Below, piece by piece: positions 8,230 through 17,172 of a stretch of DNA of 64,000 nt (positions within the stretch are counted from its first letter, which is position 1; each line of letters begins with the position of its first letter). Position numbers and translations under genes: made by a program. Below the pieces are notes generated by a model, which saw only the letters and a list, made by a program, of their open reading frames with translations, had not been told where the DNA came from and did not search any database. The stretch comes from a candidate division FCPU426 bacterium (GTDB lineage: Bacteria; Oederibacteriota; Muellerivitia; Muellerivitales; DAHXKG01): positions 199,605 to 263,604 of the forward strand of contig DAHXKG010000002.1 in NCBI GenBank assembly GCA_027366525.1, written 5' to 3'.

Positions 8230-9314
8230 ATTGTCGACCCGTTAAGTGCTAAGGCAACGGTATTTGAGGGTTTTGTTGGCGATGAATTCAACGTACAAAT
8301 AAGCAATGGACTCCACCCGGTATAAAAAGTTACATTGTACGTTCCACAAGATAAATTAATTGATCCTCCCCCTGTTTGTATATTTGAAATATTCCCATAA
8401 GGTGTTTCCAAATAATCAGATGAACAACTACCTCCAGACCACTGAATATTCACGGATACATTTGATGAACAAGCATTTTGGGCACTAATTTTTAATGTGC
8501 CTGACAAAATTAATTGAATTCCAGAAGAACATGTATAAAATCCATTGGTTAAACTAGTAGATTGCCATGTCACGCTGACTGTGGAATTAAAATCTTTGAC
8601 GATGCTAGGCAAAATACTTTCTGTGCGATAATTTGATGTATTTGAAACTGAATCAATTGCAAATATTGTAACTGAAACACTTGGATCATCTACACATTGC
8701 TGTCCACTAACGGTGACATATGCATTGGAATCATTATTTATGCCCATCGTGGTTGGAGCTGCTGTTGCCTTCCAATTTGTTGCGAGTGTTGGAATATATA
8801 GATGTACTGGAACTAATAAGTTTCCAGGCTGAACATATAAAATTTTATAAACAAAAACTCCACCACTAGTTCCTGTATATGACAGGATACTTGGTGGCGT
8901 TACTACAATCGATGTAGGGGCCGTTGAAAATTGCAATAATTGATTGTTTTCGGTAACAGCAAAATTGGCTACGCTGGGTGCATATAATGGATTAGGAGTT
9001 AGTGCTGCAATAACAGTCCAATTCCCCATTTGAAGTTCGCCACTATTTGGAATAAATTGACAAAATCCAGTGTTATTAATTTCTCGAACCATCGTTGCAC
9101 TATCATCCGGAGGTATGAAATTTAATGACATTCCATTAATATTTGAAAAAGATGCATTATTTGGATCAACAATTTGCACATTAATATCTCCATCTTTTAT
9201 AGGCTGCAAATTTTTAGGGATTTCATTTAATAACGGTAATGAAATTTGAGCGTTCTTGCATCCTGCATTCACGATCAAGAAAAACAAAATGATAATAATT
9301 AATTTTTTATACAT
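8208..9314 (-). CDS. Predicted lipoprotein, unknown function
   Basis: A 368-residue protein. Its N-terminus MYKKLIIIILFFLIVNAGC is a signal peptide with a candidate lipidation cysteine at residue 19. The lipobox is imperfect because Asn stands three residues before the Cys. The mature part is rich in Ser, Thr, Asn, Gly and Pro and looks all-beta, possibly Ig-like modules. Several further cysteines (in SGQQCVDD, NACSSN, GGSCSSD and LSCGTYN) could form disulfides outside the cytoplasm. The gene overlaps the following outer-membrane protein gene by 22 bp. It is preceded by a 577-bp gene-poor stretch, so it may be the first gene of this two-gene unit. Confidence 0.62.
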   Translation of the reverse strand: MYKKLIIIILFFLIVNAGCKNAQISLPLLNEIPKNLQPIKDGDINVQIVDPNNASFSNINGMSLNFIPPDDSATMVREINNTGFCQFIPNSGELQMGNWTVIAALTPNPLYAPSVANFAVTENNQLLQFSTAPTSIVVTPPSILSYTGTSGGVFVYKILYVQPGNLLVPVHLYIPTLATNWKATAAPTTMGINNDSNAYVTVSGQQCVDDPSVSVTIFAIDSVSNTSNYRTESILPSIVKDFNSTVSVTWQSTSLTNGFYTCSSGIQLILSGTLKISAQNACSSNVSVNIQWSGGSCSSDYLETPYGNISNIQTGGGSINLSCGTYNVTFYTGWSPLLICTLNSSPTKPSNTVALALNGSTICLNASY

Positions 9315-9891
9315 ACTTTCTCAATAATTAAATTTTTTACTATTTTTACTCCATACAAGCGATTAACATTACAAAAATATTTATTTTTATTTGTAAAAGA
9401 AAAAATTTGTGCAGGAAAAATATATTTTTAAAAAAACAAAAGTTTTTTTTGTTGTGATAACTTGCTAAGTTTAATAAAAATATTTATATCAGACACTTTT
9501 AATGCCAATTTAAATTGATCAAATAAGTTTAAAATAAATGATTCATTACTGAATGAAACAATACTATTTTCATTTTGGAGATTTAGAAAATTTTTGAATT
9601 TATCAGAAGATGTCAATCGCAAAACCAGAACATCATTTCATTGAACGACCATAAAAATTTAATAATCATTTATTATTTTTTAAGCTTATACCTTTGTCAC
9701 AATTGATTCTTAAGATGGCCTTTGAATTAAAGATATATCGCCCTATTTGCACTCAATTTAAAAACAATAAATATTCGTTATATAACGCAGTCTGACAGAT
9801 TTTTAAATCATCGATAAAATTCTAAATAATTATTGATCTATTTTTTTATACCGATAATAATATCAGCTATGCATTTAATATTGAGAAATAT
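9315..9891. other. 577-bp intergenic region, no convincing gene
   Basis: This stretch separates the divergent lipoprotein gene (minus) and glutaredoxin gene (plus). One minus-strand frame (9428-9622, 64 codons, TTG start) is open and reads protein-like. It has no ribosome-binding sequence and no ATG, and a stop codon lies shortly upstream. I treat it as unproven, possibly a gene remnant. AAAAAAC and GTTTTTT arms near 9430-9448 could form a weak hairpin. By hand count, 9661-9890 has 22 G and 31 C on the plus strand. I see no RNA gene. Confidence 0.5.
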
Positions 9892-10131
9892 GTGAAAAAC
9901 AAACTTATTATATACACAACTTCTTGGTGCGGTGACTGCTTTCAATTAAAAAAATTCTTAAATGAAAACAATATTCTTTATGATGAAAAAAACATTGAAG
10001 AAAATGAAGAGGATTTTAAAACTATGTTGTCATATACCAATGGCAAGCGAATTATCCCAACCGTAAATATCAATGGAACCATTTTGATCAATCCTAAACC
10101 CACGGAATTAAAAAACCTTTTAAATCAATGA
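9892..10131 (+). CDS. Glutaredoxin-family thiol oxidoreductase
   Basis: A 79-residue thioredoxin-fold protein. The redox motif CGDC follows TTSW near residues 10-16, and the cis-proline TVP-type segment is IIPTVNING (residues about 54-62). Length and motifs fit small NrdH/Grx-like proteins that reduce disulfides, but glutathione dependence cannot be inferred. The start is a GTG with only a weak GAGAAA upstream. It is one of just two plus-strand protein genes right of the strand switch and ends 6 bp before the stop of the convergent 10138-10749 gene. No partner reductase is nearby. Confidence 0.82.
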   Translation: MKNKLIIYTTSWCGDCFQLKKFLNENNILYDEKNIEENEEDFKTMLSYTNGKRIIPTVNINGTILINPKPTELKNLLNQ

Positions 10132-10137
10132 GTTAAC

Positions 10138-10749
10138 TTAGCTTGGTGTTACCGTCGGTGTCGGAGTAGCCGTAGGTGGATGAAGATGATTTAAAATTCT
10201 TTGCCACAAGGATGGTCCTGGCGTAGGTGTAACCGTACATGTCGGAGTTGGAGTAAGTGGAAGACGAAAATCTAATAATTTTTTACGATTGTTCCCACCA
10301 TTCTGAAAAGTCTCAATGACATCAACTAAAATTGCATATTCTGAATCCGGTAAATTATAAAATTTCCCATATACTGTAATTCCCTCTTTGGGTTTTAACT
10401 TTCTTAATTGATGAAGGTGACCCATCGCGGAATTAAACATTAAAATTGGAAAATAATAACGAAGGCCACGAATTGAATTTTTGAGAACCATTTGAATAAA
10501 ATTGAAATTTTCTGCATCCATATGAAAGACTTTTAGTCGTTCAATATATTTAAAGGGTTGTTCCCAATGGTATGAATGAAAATAGGCATTAAATTGTATG
10601 GAAGTTCCATGAGGAATTTTTTCATAATTTCGATTGAGTAATGGAAGTGGAAATATCGCATAATCATCTACATATATTTTGGGTGGCATTGTTTGGGCTG
10701 ATACGAATCCCGATAAAGCTAATAGCATAACGCAGAAAAAATATTTCAT
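10138..10749 (-). CDS. Secreted protein with Thr-Pro-rich C-terminal tail, unknown function
   Basis: I do not recognise this 203-residue protein. It has a signal peptide with likely cleavage after VSA (about residue 18). A compact central region follows, containing IPHGTSIQFNAYFHSYHWE and FNSAMGHLHQLRKLKPKEG. The last about 40 residues are low-complexity Pro/Thr repeats (LTPTPTCTVTPTPGPS, then TATPTPTVTPS), resembling extracellular linkers or glycosylatable stalks. The start codon overlaps the upstream gene stop by 4 bp (ATGA type), so the two are coupled. The tail could be a linker to something lost or simply a surface stalk. Confidence 0.68.
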   Translation of the reverse strand: MKYFFCVMLLALSGFVSAQTMPPKIYVDDYAIFPLPLLNRNYEKIPHGTSIQFNAYFHSYHWEQPFKYIERLKVFHMDAENFNFIQMVLKNSIRGLRYYFPILMFNSAMGHLHQLRKLKPKEGITVYGKFYNLPDSEYAILVDVIETFQNGGNNRKKLLDFRLPLTPTPTCTVTPTPGPSLWQRILNHLHPPTATPTPTVTPS

Positions 10750-11432
10750 TGTTGATCCTCTACCTTCAGATAAGTTAATTGAAAATCACTCTGATTTGTT
10801 TTCCTCGTTTTATTCTTTTCTTTTTCCAAAAAATATTTTAAATCATTGGGGCAGATCAATTGTGGATAAATATCAAGTATTGTTTTAGCTGACAATTTTA
10901 AGTCATTACGAATAATGCTCAATATTTCATTGCATTCATCAATCGAAAATGAATACTGGGGTGAATTTAAAAAATTTTGATCTTTTTCAAGTTGAATAAT
11001 TGAAAGACATCGATAAACAATTGTATAACACTTCTCAAAACGACGAAAATAGACATATTCACAATTTTCTTCTAATTGATTACTAGATATTGCCGGTGCA
11101 ACAGATAAAAAATGAGAGCCGTTATTAATTGCTAATTCAAGCCATTGTTCATGTTGTGAAATTAATTGTCCAGAAGTAATTTGAGATGGTGGAACGAGAA
11201 TATTATAAATCGAATAAAAAATATTTTCCGAGTTTTGATTCTCTTTCGAATACATTTCTCGCATTTTTTTTGAAAGCAAAATCATTGATTCAACAGAAAG
11301 TGGATTGGAAAGAAGAAATAACTCCTTTGCATCACAAACACCACATTTAAATAAGAATAACTGCATTTTGGAGTTTTTTAAAATATCCGAAGTTAATGTC
11401 GGTTCATTTTTAATTTTAGTATGTAATAACAT
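10746..11432 (-). CDS. Hypothetical protein, cytoplasmic, unknown function
   Basis: A 228-residue protein with no family I can name. It is largely helical in composition, has no signal peptide or membrane segment, and contains one CxxC pair (KCGVCDAKE, residues about 29-37) that might bind a metal or be redox active. A GGAG ribosome-binding sequence precedes the ATG by about 6 bases. It overlaps the secreted Thr-Pro-tail protein gene by 4 bp and is separated from the beta-propeller membrane protein gene upstream by 160 bp, so transcription probably starts in that gap. Confidence 0.6.
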   Translation of the reverse strand: MLLHTKIKNEPTLTSDILKNSKMQLFLFKCGVCDAKELFLLSNPLSVESMILLSKKMREMYSKENQNSENIFYSIYNILVPPSQITSGQLISQHEQWLELAINNGSHFLSVAPAISSNQLEENCEYVYFRRFEKCYTIVYRCLSIIQLEKDQNFLNSPQYSFSIDECNEILSIIRNDLKLSAKTILDIYPQLICPNDLKYFLEKEKNKTRKTNQSDFQLTYLKVEDQQ

Positions 11433-11592
11433 AAGGAACTCCAGATTTAAAATGATAGACGATATTATACATGATTGTTAATAATAACATACATATTATA
11501 ATCGTTTTCATTCTCTGTATTTTCAACGTTAAAACATCCAGCCTAAAACTAAATTGTGATATAAAAATTTGAAATACCCATTCTTGATTCAA

Positions 11593-13521
11593 TCAATGAA
11601 GTGCAACTGCGCAAATACTTTGGCGCCCACCTAAGGGGTACCAAAGTCCTTGTTGAGAAGCAAACGCGACTTTAAATCCATCAGGTGATAACGCCGGTGC
11701 TGAACTTGGTAACTGTGAAGGAACTATCATTTTAACAGTTGATAAATTCAAATTTAAAATTCCAACATATTTTTTTTTGAAAAAACCTTGGGTGGAGGCT
11801 TGAAAAACAGCTTTTTGGGTGTCAGGAAATAGTTGCACCGCGGTTACTTTCATAGGTATTTCTTTTACTTTTCTTGCACTAGACTTTAGTGGATTAAAAA
11901 TCCAAAAAGAAGTTGAATTTTTTGAAGCTACTAAAAATAAATATCGATTCACATTTTGGGATGGAATCACTTCAGATATTTGAAAGAACTTATGTTTTTT
12001 CTTGTTAACAGTAGCCCAGTGTTTTAACTGCGCTCCCCATTCCTGCTGATGCACATAATAAACATGGTGTATTTTCAAATGATGAAAAAAACTTGTTAAA
12101 AGAACCGCATAAGTTTGGAATTGCGGATTGAATTTTTCAATAGTAGAAATAGATTGATAATTAGCAACAAATAAAATTTGTTTCCCATTTTGAATCCAAG
12201 CGGGACTTTTTAAATTTGCAAATGACCTTGAAATTAATTTTTTTCGAAAAGAATTCAAATTAATTGAATTTAAATATGAAAAACCATAATTCCGAGTAAT
12301 ATATAAAAACTTGTTTTTATGTGGAAAATAGGACTGTTGCCCTTGAAAGGGTAAAACATTTTTATGGACTAAAACATGCTCCATTCCATTTTTAACATTG
12401 ATTAATAATAACTGACGATCATTACTAACTCCTGGATCAACAAGTATTGCTCGACCTTCATCAACAAAAATGGGATGCATCATCATTGGGCTCTTGATTT
12501 TAAATGCTCGAATATGTTTGGAATGACTTTTAATTAAATTCAAACCCCAAGTTTTTCGATTCTTTTGGACAAAAGCTAATTCATGCCCGTCAGGTGCATA
12601 CGTAATATATCCAATTTTTCCTGATAATCCTTTCAATACTTGACCTATATTTGATATCGGAACCTGATTAGAGGATGATGGAAAATTTTCAACAGCAATG
12701 GGGAAAAGAAAAATCATTGAACCAAAAAGGCAAATCATTCTTAATAAGTTAACATGTGTTGATTCTTCTTCAATTGGTGTGAAGGCACTAATCACTCCTG
12801 TAAGTACAGCATATAAACCAATAATTAAACTTATAATTGGAATACTCAGTAAAGAATTTGAAAAAAAAGCGATTGCGGATAAAACTAAAGCTAATGCAGC
12901 AATACGATAAGCTCCATGACCTCCAAAACGATTTTTAAAATATGAAATTAAATACCACACGGTATAGGCTAAAAATAAAATCAAAAAGCCAACCATCAAC
13001 CCTAAATTCTGAATTCTAAACCACAAACTCAACCCAACACCCATAGCGTATATTGCAATTAAAAATAATAATAACTCTTGAAAAGAAATTAATGGGATTT
13101 TCCATGCATTCAACGAATTAGATTTTTGTTGTCGTTTCTGGATTTCATATGTGCGTCGAGTTCTGCCACGACTTATTCCTAAACCAAAAAAACCAATGGC
13201 GGTTAATAAATATGGAAATTTCAATGATAAAAATTGTTTGGCAACAGATCGAATATCAAATTCTCTAAAAGAAATAAAATGGAAAATAAGACTTAAAAAA
13301 ATAAAAAAAAATCCGAAAATCGTTATAATCCAAGTTACCATAAGATTAGGTGTTTCATAAACGCGTGACAATGCGGCCGTTGTATAAATTGAGTCAAAAG
13401 CAGCAGAACGACGCCGTGGACCAGATCCTACTCCCGTTGCAATTTTAGGTGCTTCTGCTTTTGCATTTCCAAGCTCAGCTAAAGACTCGAGTTCTTTCAT
13501 TTTTTCATTATCGTCTGCCAC
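11593..13521 (-). CDS. Polytopic membrane protein with C-terminal WD40/TolB-like beta-propeller
   Basis: A 642-residue protein. Residues 1-60 are soluble and polar. About seven or eight hydrophobic segments follow to about residue 285 (for example VTWIITIFGFFFIFLSLIF). The remainder shows propeller-like repeats: KIGYITYAPDGHELAFVQKN, SPAWIQNGKQILFVANYQ, VTAVQLFPDTQKAVFQAS and APALSPDGFKVAFASQQGLW, as in PD40/TolB propellers. The start is GTG, supported by AGGAG 7 bases upstream. The propeller probably faces the periplasm and may sense or scaffold. No catalytic domain is visible. It lies 25 bp downstream of sppA and may share its transcript. Confidence 0.72.
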   Translation of the reverse strand: MADDNEKMKELESLAELGNAKAEAPKIATGVGSGPRRRSAAFDSIYTTAALSRVYETPNLMVTWIITIFGFFFIFLSLIFHFISFREFDIRSVAKQFLSLKFPYLLTAIGFFGLGISRGRTRRTYEIQKRQQKSNSLNAWKIPLISFQELLLFLIAIYAMGVGLSLWFRIQNLGLMVGFLILFLAYTVWYLISYFKNRFGGHGAYRIAALALVLSAIAFFSNSLLSIPIISLIIGLYAVLTGVISAFTPIEEESTHVNLLRMICLFGSMIFLFPIAVENFPSSSNQVPISNIGQVLKGLSGKIGYITYAPDGHELAFVQKNRKTWGLNLIKSHSKHIRAFKIKSPMMMHPIFVDEGRAILVDPGVSNDRQLLLINVKNGMEHVLVHKNVLPFQGQQSYFPHKNKFLYITRNYGFSYLNSINLNSFRKKLISRSFANLKSPAWIQNGKQILFVANYQSISTIEKFNPQFQTYAVLLTSFFHHLKIHHVYYVHQQEWGAQLKHWATVNKKKHKFFQISEVIPSQNVNRYLFLVASKNSTSFWIFNPLKSSARKVKEIPMKVTAVQLFPDTQKAVFQASTQGFFKKKYVGILNLNLSTVKMIVPSQLPSSAPALSPDGFKVAFASQQGLWYPLGGRQSICAVALH

Positions 13522-13546
13522 TTAATTTCTCCTAGTTGAAATTTAA

Positions 13547-14521
13547 TTAAAATAAACGATATTCTAAGTTGAAATTTCCAACAGATGAAACATAATGCCA
13601 TGGAACTAATGATTCAATCATATGCCCCCACCGCATTGGATTTTCTGAGCGTAAAATCGGATGCCCTTTTATACCTGCCAGTTTAGCTCCCAGATCTACT
13701 GCATCATAAAAATTTCCAAGTTGATCGACAAATCCAAGTTGATATGCTTTTTGTCCATTTAAAATTCGTCCATCTGCAAATTGTAAAACATAGTGTTTAA
13801 TTTCTTGTTGCGTAATTTCATGAATTGGTACTTTAAAATCTTGTGCTAATTTTTGCGCAAAATCCTTTTTGCGACAATGAATTACCGCATTGAGAAACTG
13901 GTGAAAAACTTGATTAATCGTCTTTTGTAAATATATGCGTTCTGCGGGCGTTAAATTTCGGTCAAAATTACCTGTATCCTTAAATTTACCGCTTTTAATA
14001 TCAACAAATTTAATTCCTAATTTATTCAATAAATTAGTTGCATCTGGAAATTCCGCAATAACGCCAATGGATGCTGTAATTGTTCCAGGATCTGCAACAA
14101 TTTTATTGCAAGCAGAAGCAATGTAATAGGCTCCCGAGGCTGCAACACTTGACATACTTGCAATAATAATTTTGTGATTTTTCTTTCGTGCTTTTAGAAT
14201 TTCAGAATAAATTTCTTGTGAAGGAGCAACCGCACCACCTGGACTATTCAATCTAAGAATTAATACTTTTAGATGGCTATATCGAAACGCATGTATTTTT
14301 TCTAAAATAGGTTCACTAGATACAATCGGCCCACGAATACTAAGCAAGGCAATTTGATTAGATGAATTTAAAATAAAATTACCAGATCCTCCAACCACCT
14401 GTTGAAAAGCACTGATCACTAATATAAAACAAATAAATAAAACTAGGACAACAACCCCTAAGAAGATTCCAAAAACCCATTTTTTATTTGCATGAGGCTG
14501 TTTTAGCATGCTTTCAGACAT
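13547..14521 (-). CDS. sppA: Signal peptide peptidase SppA-type serine protease
   Basis: A 324-residue membrane-anchored S49 peptidase. One transmembrane segment lies at about residues 15-38, with the catalytic domain behind it. The Ser/Lys dyad is probably S129 in VAASGAYYIA and K181 in KSGKFKD, and LNSPGGAV (residues 91-98) forms the oxyanion region. The short single-domain form matches Gram-positive-type and many Gram-negative SppA. It degrades leftover signal peptides in the membrane. GGGAG precedes the ATG closely. The beta-propeller membrane protein gene follows after 25 bp. Confidence 0.9.
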   Translation of the reverse strand: MSESMLKQPHANKKWVFGIFLGVVVLVLFICFILVISAFQQVVGGSGNFILNSSNQIALLSIRGPIVSSEPILEKIHAFRYSHLKVLILRLNSPGGAVAPSQEIYSEILKARKKNHKIIIASMSSVAASGAYYIASACNKIVADPGTITASIGVIAEFPDATNLLNKLGIKFVDIKSGKFKDTGNFDRNLTPAERIYLQKTINQVFHQFLNAVIHCRKKDFAQKLAQDFKVPIHEITQQEIKHYVLQFADGRILNGQKAYQLGFVDQLGNFYDAVDLGAKLAGIKGHPILRSENPMRWGHMIESLVPWHYVSSVGNFNLEYRLF

Positions 14522-14570
14522 ATACTCCCTTACGTAAAAATATGATTAAAATGAAAATAAATTTAAAACA

Positions 14571-14864
14571 TCATGGGCCTGTTTTTCGTGGTGCGCTGAC
14601 TTGTTTGTTAAAAACAGGCGAGGAGTTTGCTTTAGGCATCGTCGTTCCTCGGGATTTGTGCTGCTTGCCATAAGCATTTTCTTGCTTTAAATTGCTATCT
14701 TGAATGGCGCTGTTTTTCGCAAAATCAGCATTCTGTTTCACTAATTGTTGCTCTTTTTCTTCATCTGCAAGTAAATGACATTTTTTATATTTTTTACCAG
14801 AACCACACGTACAGAGATCATTTCTACCTAAAGTTTTTAATCGATTTAAGTATTCTTCAGCCAT
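14571..14864 (-). CDS. Small SEC-C motif protein
   Basis: A 97-residue protein whose N-terminal third carries the SEC-C zinc motif: [18 protein letters not shown] (residues about 14-31) with CxC and a closing C-H pair, as at the end of SecA. The rest is a polar, probably disordered tail rich in Lys, Gln, Ser and Pro. Stand-alone SEC-C proteins are common and mostly uncharacterised; the motif binds zinc and can contact ribosomes or SecB. A strong AAGGAG lies before the ATG. It stands between the ABC-F gene and sppA on the same strand, about 50-70 bp from each. Confidence 0.82.
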   Translation of the reverse strand: MAEEYLNRLKTLGRNDLCTCGSGKKYKKCHLLADEEKEQQLVKQNADFAKNSAIQDSNLKQENAYGKQHKSRGTTMPKANSSPVFNKQVSAPRKTGP

Positions 14865-14932
14865 GGCTTCTCCTTAGCCCATTATTATAATCAAGATTAG
14901 ATAATTTTTCCAAATATCTTTTACTTGGAATA

Positions 14933-16579
14933 TTACTTTTTATTTCTTCTATTTTGGTTTTCAGTAAAAGCTAAATAATCAGAATAAGTTCCTTTAAAAT
15001 CAACAAAATTGCCATTGGGTTTCAATTCTAAAATTCGAGTGGCCACCTTTGCGATTAAATCTTGATCATGACTAGAAAAAATAACTGTATAAGGGAAATC
15101 AGCTAAAGCCTTACCTAAACTAACAATTGATTCAAGATCCATATGATTGGTTGGTTCATCGAGAACTATAACATTCCCGCCCTCTAACATGATTCGGGCT
15201 AAAAACATTCGTTGTCTTTCTCCACCGGATAAAACGCTTATTTTTTTTTCTTGCTGATCACCTGAAAATAGCATTTTACCCAGTGTTCCACGTAATATTT
15301 GAGAATCTTCTAGCGGTGCAAATTTTCGAAGCCATTCCAATGCCGTAATATCTTCATAAAGCTCTTCATTTACATCTTGGGGCATGCTATTCAACCGCAC
15401 AGTTTCTCCCCATTTCACACTCCCGTAATCTTGTTTGATTCCTAAATACGGATTCGAATTTTTTTCTGGTGAATAATTTGATAATAAGGTTTTAATTAAT
15501 GTGGTTTTCCCAATCCCATTTGATCCTAAAACAGCCAATTTTTCATCATTTCCTAAAATAATATTGAAATTATTTAAAACTAAAAGTTTATCATAACTTT
15601 TACAAAGCCCTTTAACCGTTAATATATCCTTGCCAGGCTCAACTTGAGCTTTAAATTTCAATTTGGGATATTGACGAGAGGAAGGTATGATTGGTTCTAA
15701 TTCAATTTTTTCTAACAACTTTGCACGACTAGTTGCTTGAGCACTTTTACTAGCGTTTGCAGAAAATCGAGCAATAAATTCTTTTAATTCACTAATACGT
15801 TTTTCTTTTTGTGCATTTTCAGACAATTTGGCATCAAGTATTTGTTTACTATTTTCTTCAAAAAAATCATAATTTCCAGTATAAATAGTTACTTTTTGTC
15901 GATCCACATCACAAATATGTGTACAAACATGATTTAAAAAATGGCGATCATGACTAATAACAATAATTGTTCCATCATAAGCATTAAGATAATCTTCCAG
16001 CCAATCAATTGTTTTTATATCCAAATGATTAGTGGGTTCATCCAGTAGTAATACGTCTGGCTGGGCATAAAGAACTTGAGCTAAAAGCACTCGAAATTTC
16101 CACCCACCAGTAAGTTGCTTCATGCTCCAATTATGCTTAGTCGTTTCAATACCTAATCCTTCCAATAATTCACCTGCACTTGCAATAATGGTATATCCGT
16201 TTTTATCAATAAATTCTGTTTCCAATTCAGAAACACGCAATCCCTCTTCATCCGTTAAATTAGCTTTGGCATACAAAGCGTCTTTTTCTTGTTGAATTTT
16301 CCAAAGTTGAGTATTACCAATAAGAACAGTATCTAAGACTGTGTATTGGTCATATGCATATTGATCTTGTTGAAGCACCCCAATTTGAATTCCTTTATCC
16401 CACGTTACTTCACCTTCATCTGGTTGGATTTGTTTAGCTAGAAGTTTTAAAAAAGTTGACTTCCCAGCTCCATTAGCCCCGATTAATCCGTAACAATATC
16501 CGGGTTTAAATCGAAGATCAACTTTATCAAAAAGAATCTGTTTACCAAATTTTAGCGTTAAATCATAAACTGAAATCAT
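14933..16579 (-). CDS. ABC-F family ATPase (YbiT-like)
   Basis: A 548-residue soluble protein with two ABC domains and no membrane segments. Walker A motifs are GANGAGKST (about residues 34-42) and GSNGIGKTT. Signatures are LTGGWKFRVLLAQ and LSGGERQRMFLAR, and Walker B motifs are LLLDEPTNHLD and IVLDEPTNHMD. The ABC-F linker between the domains is present. ABC-F proteins bind the ribosomal E site and relieve stalled or difficult translation, and some give antibiotic resistance. The N-terminus and length look closest to YbiT, not to the acquired resistance types. AGGAG lies before the ATG. A 152-bp gap upstream probably holds its promoter. Confidence 0.92.
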   Translation of the reverse strand: MISVYDLTLKFGKQILFDKVDLRFKPGYCYGLIGANGAGKSTFLKLLAKQIQPDEGEVTWDKGIQIGVLQQDQYAYDQYTVLDTVLIGNTQLWKIQQEKDALYAKANLTDEEGLRVSELETEFIDKNGYTIIASAGELLEGLGIETTKHNWSMKQLTGGWKFRVLLAQVLYAQPDVLLLDEPTNHLDIKTIDWLEDYLNAYDGTIIVISHDRHFLNHVCTHICDVDRQKVTIYTGNYDFFEENSKQILDAKLSENAQKEKRISELKEFIARFSANASKSAQATSRAKLLEKIELEPIIPSSRQYPKLKFKAQVEPGKDILTVKGLCKSYDKLLVLNNFNIILGNDEKLAVLGSNGIGKTTLIKTLLSNYSPEKNSNPYLGIKQDYGSVKWGETVRLNSMPQDVNEELYEDITALEWLRKFAPLEDSQILRGTLGKMLFSGDQQEKKISVLSGGERQRMFLARIMLEGGNVIVLDEPTNHMDLESIVSLGKALADFPYTVIFSSHDQDLIAKVATRILELKPNGNFVDFKGTYSDYLAFTENQNRRNKK

Positions 16580-16731
16580 AGTTTCTCCTAAATATCCGAA
16601 TCATATAAATCTTGATTATCACAAATAAAAATAATTTTTAACTACCAGAATCAACTTAATTTACTTTGCTAGACTAGTGTAATACTCAATTTAATTTTAT
16701 TCCTACACGATGCTGGACAAAAAATCTTTCT

Positions 16732-17172
16732 TTAATTTTTCCATTGATTACCTAGATATATTGACGATAGTGGCATTGAGTTAATAATTTGTAAAAGCTC
16801 GGATCTTACATCCGGAAATAAAATAATATTCTTAAAATCTGTCAATGAAAAAAATTGTGATTCTTTTAAAATAGAATCTGGTTTGGTTTCTACCTTAATA
16901 TCAGCCGAAGTAACCCAATAATAAATATTTAATCCGTGACGATGCTTATCCATGGGAATGGAGTCATGAATTAATACTAAATTCTTTATTTCAATTTTCA
17001 AACCAACTTCTTCCTGAAATTCACGAACCAAAGCCTCGGACAATGTCTCCCCATATTCCACACCGCCCCCCGGTAATAACCAATAGCTTTTTTTGTTTTT
17101 TTCATGACGCACTAAAAGTATTTTGTTATCTTTTATTAATATTCCGGCCACTCTAATGCGAATGGAATTCAT
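16732..17172 (-). CDS. NUDIX hydrolase
   Basis: A 146-residue NUDIX protein. The box is complete: G37-type start GGGVEYGETLSEALVREF followed by QEEVGL, matching GX5EX7REUXEEXGU. NUDIX enzymes cleave nucleoside diphosphates linked to another group; the substrate here is open (oxidised nucleotides, nucleotide sugars or others). The start overlaps the miaA stop by 4 bp (ATGA), placing it in the mutL-miaA-nudix transcript. Association with mutL makes a nucleotide-pool cleaning role plausible, but this is inference. Confidence 0.87.
   Translation of the reverse strand: MNSIRIRVAGILIKDNKILLVRHEKNKKSYWLLPGGGVEYGETLSEALVREFQEEVGLKIEIKNLVLIHDSIPMDKHRHGLNIYYWVTSADIKVETKPDSILKESQFFSLTDFKNIILFPDVRSELLQIINSMPLSSIYLGNQWKN

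Noticed and set aside
9428-9622. Small protein gene of 64 residues
   Set aside because: TTG start without a ribosome-binding sequence, stop codon close upstream, and no recognisable family; kept only as a note on the intergenic region.
14933-16579. Acquired antibiotic-resistance ABC-F
   Set aside because: Domain layout and N-terminus look like the housekeeping YbiT type, and there is no resistance context.
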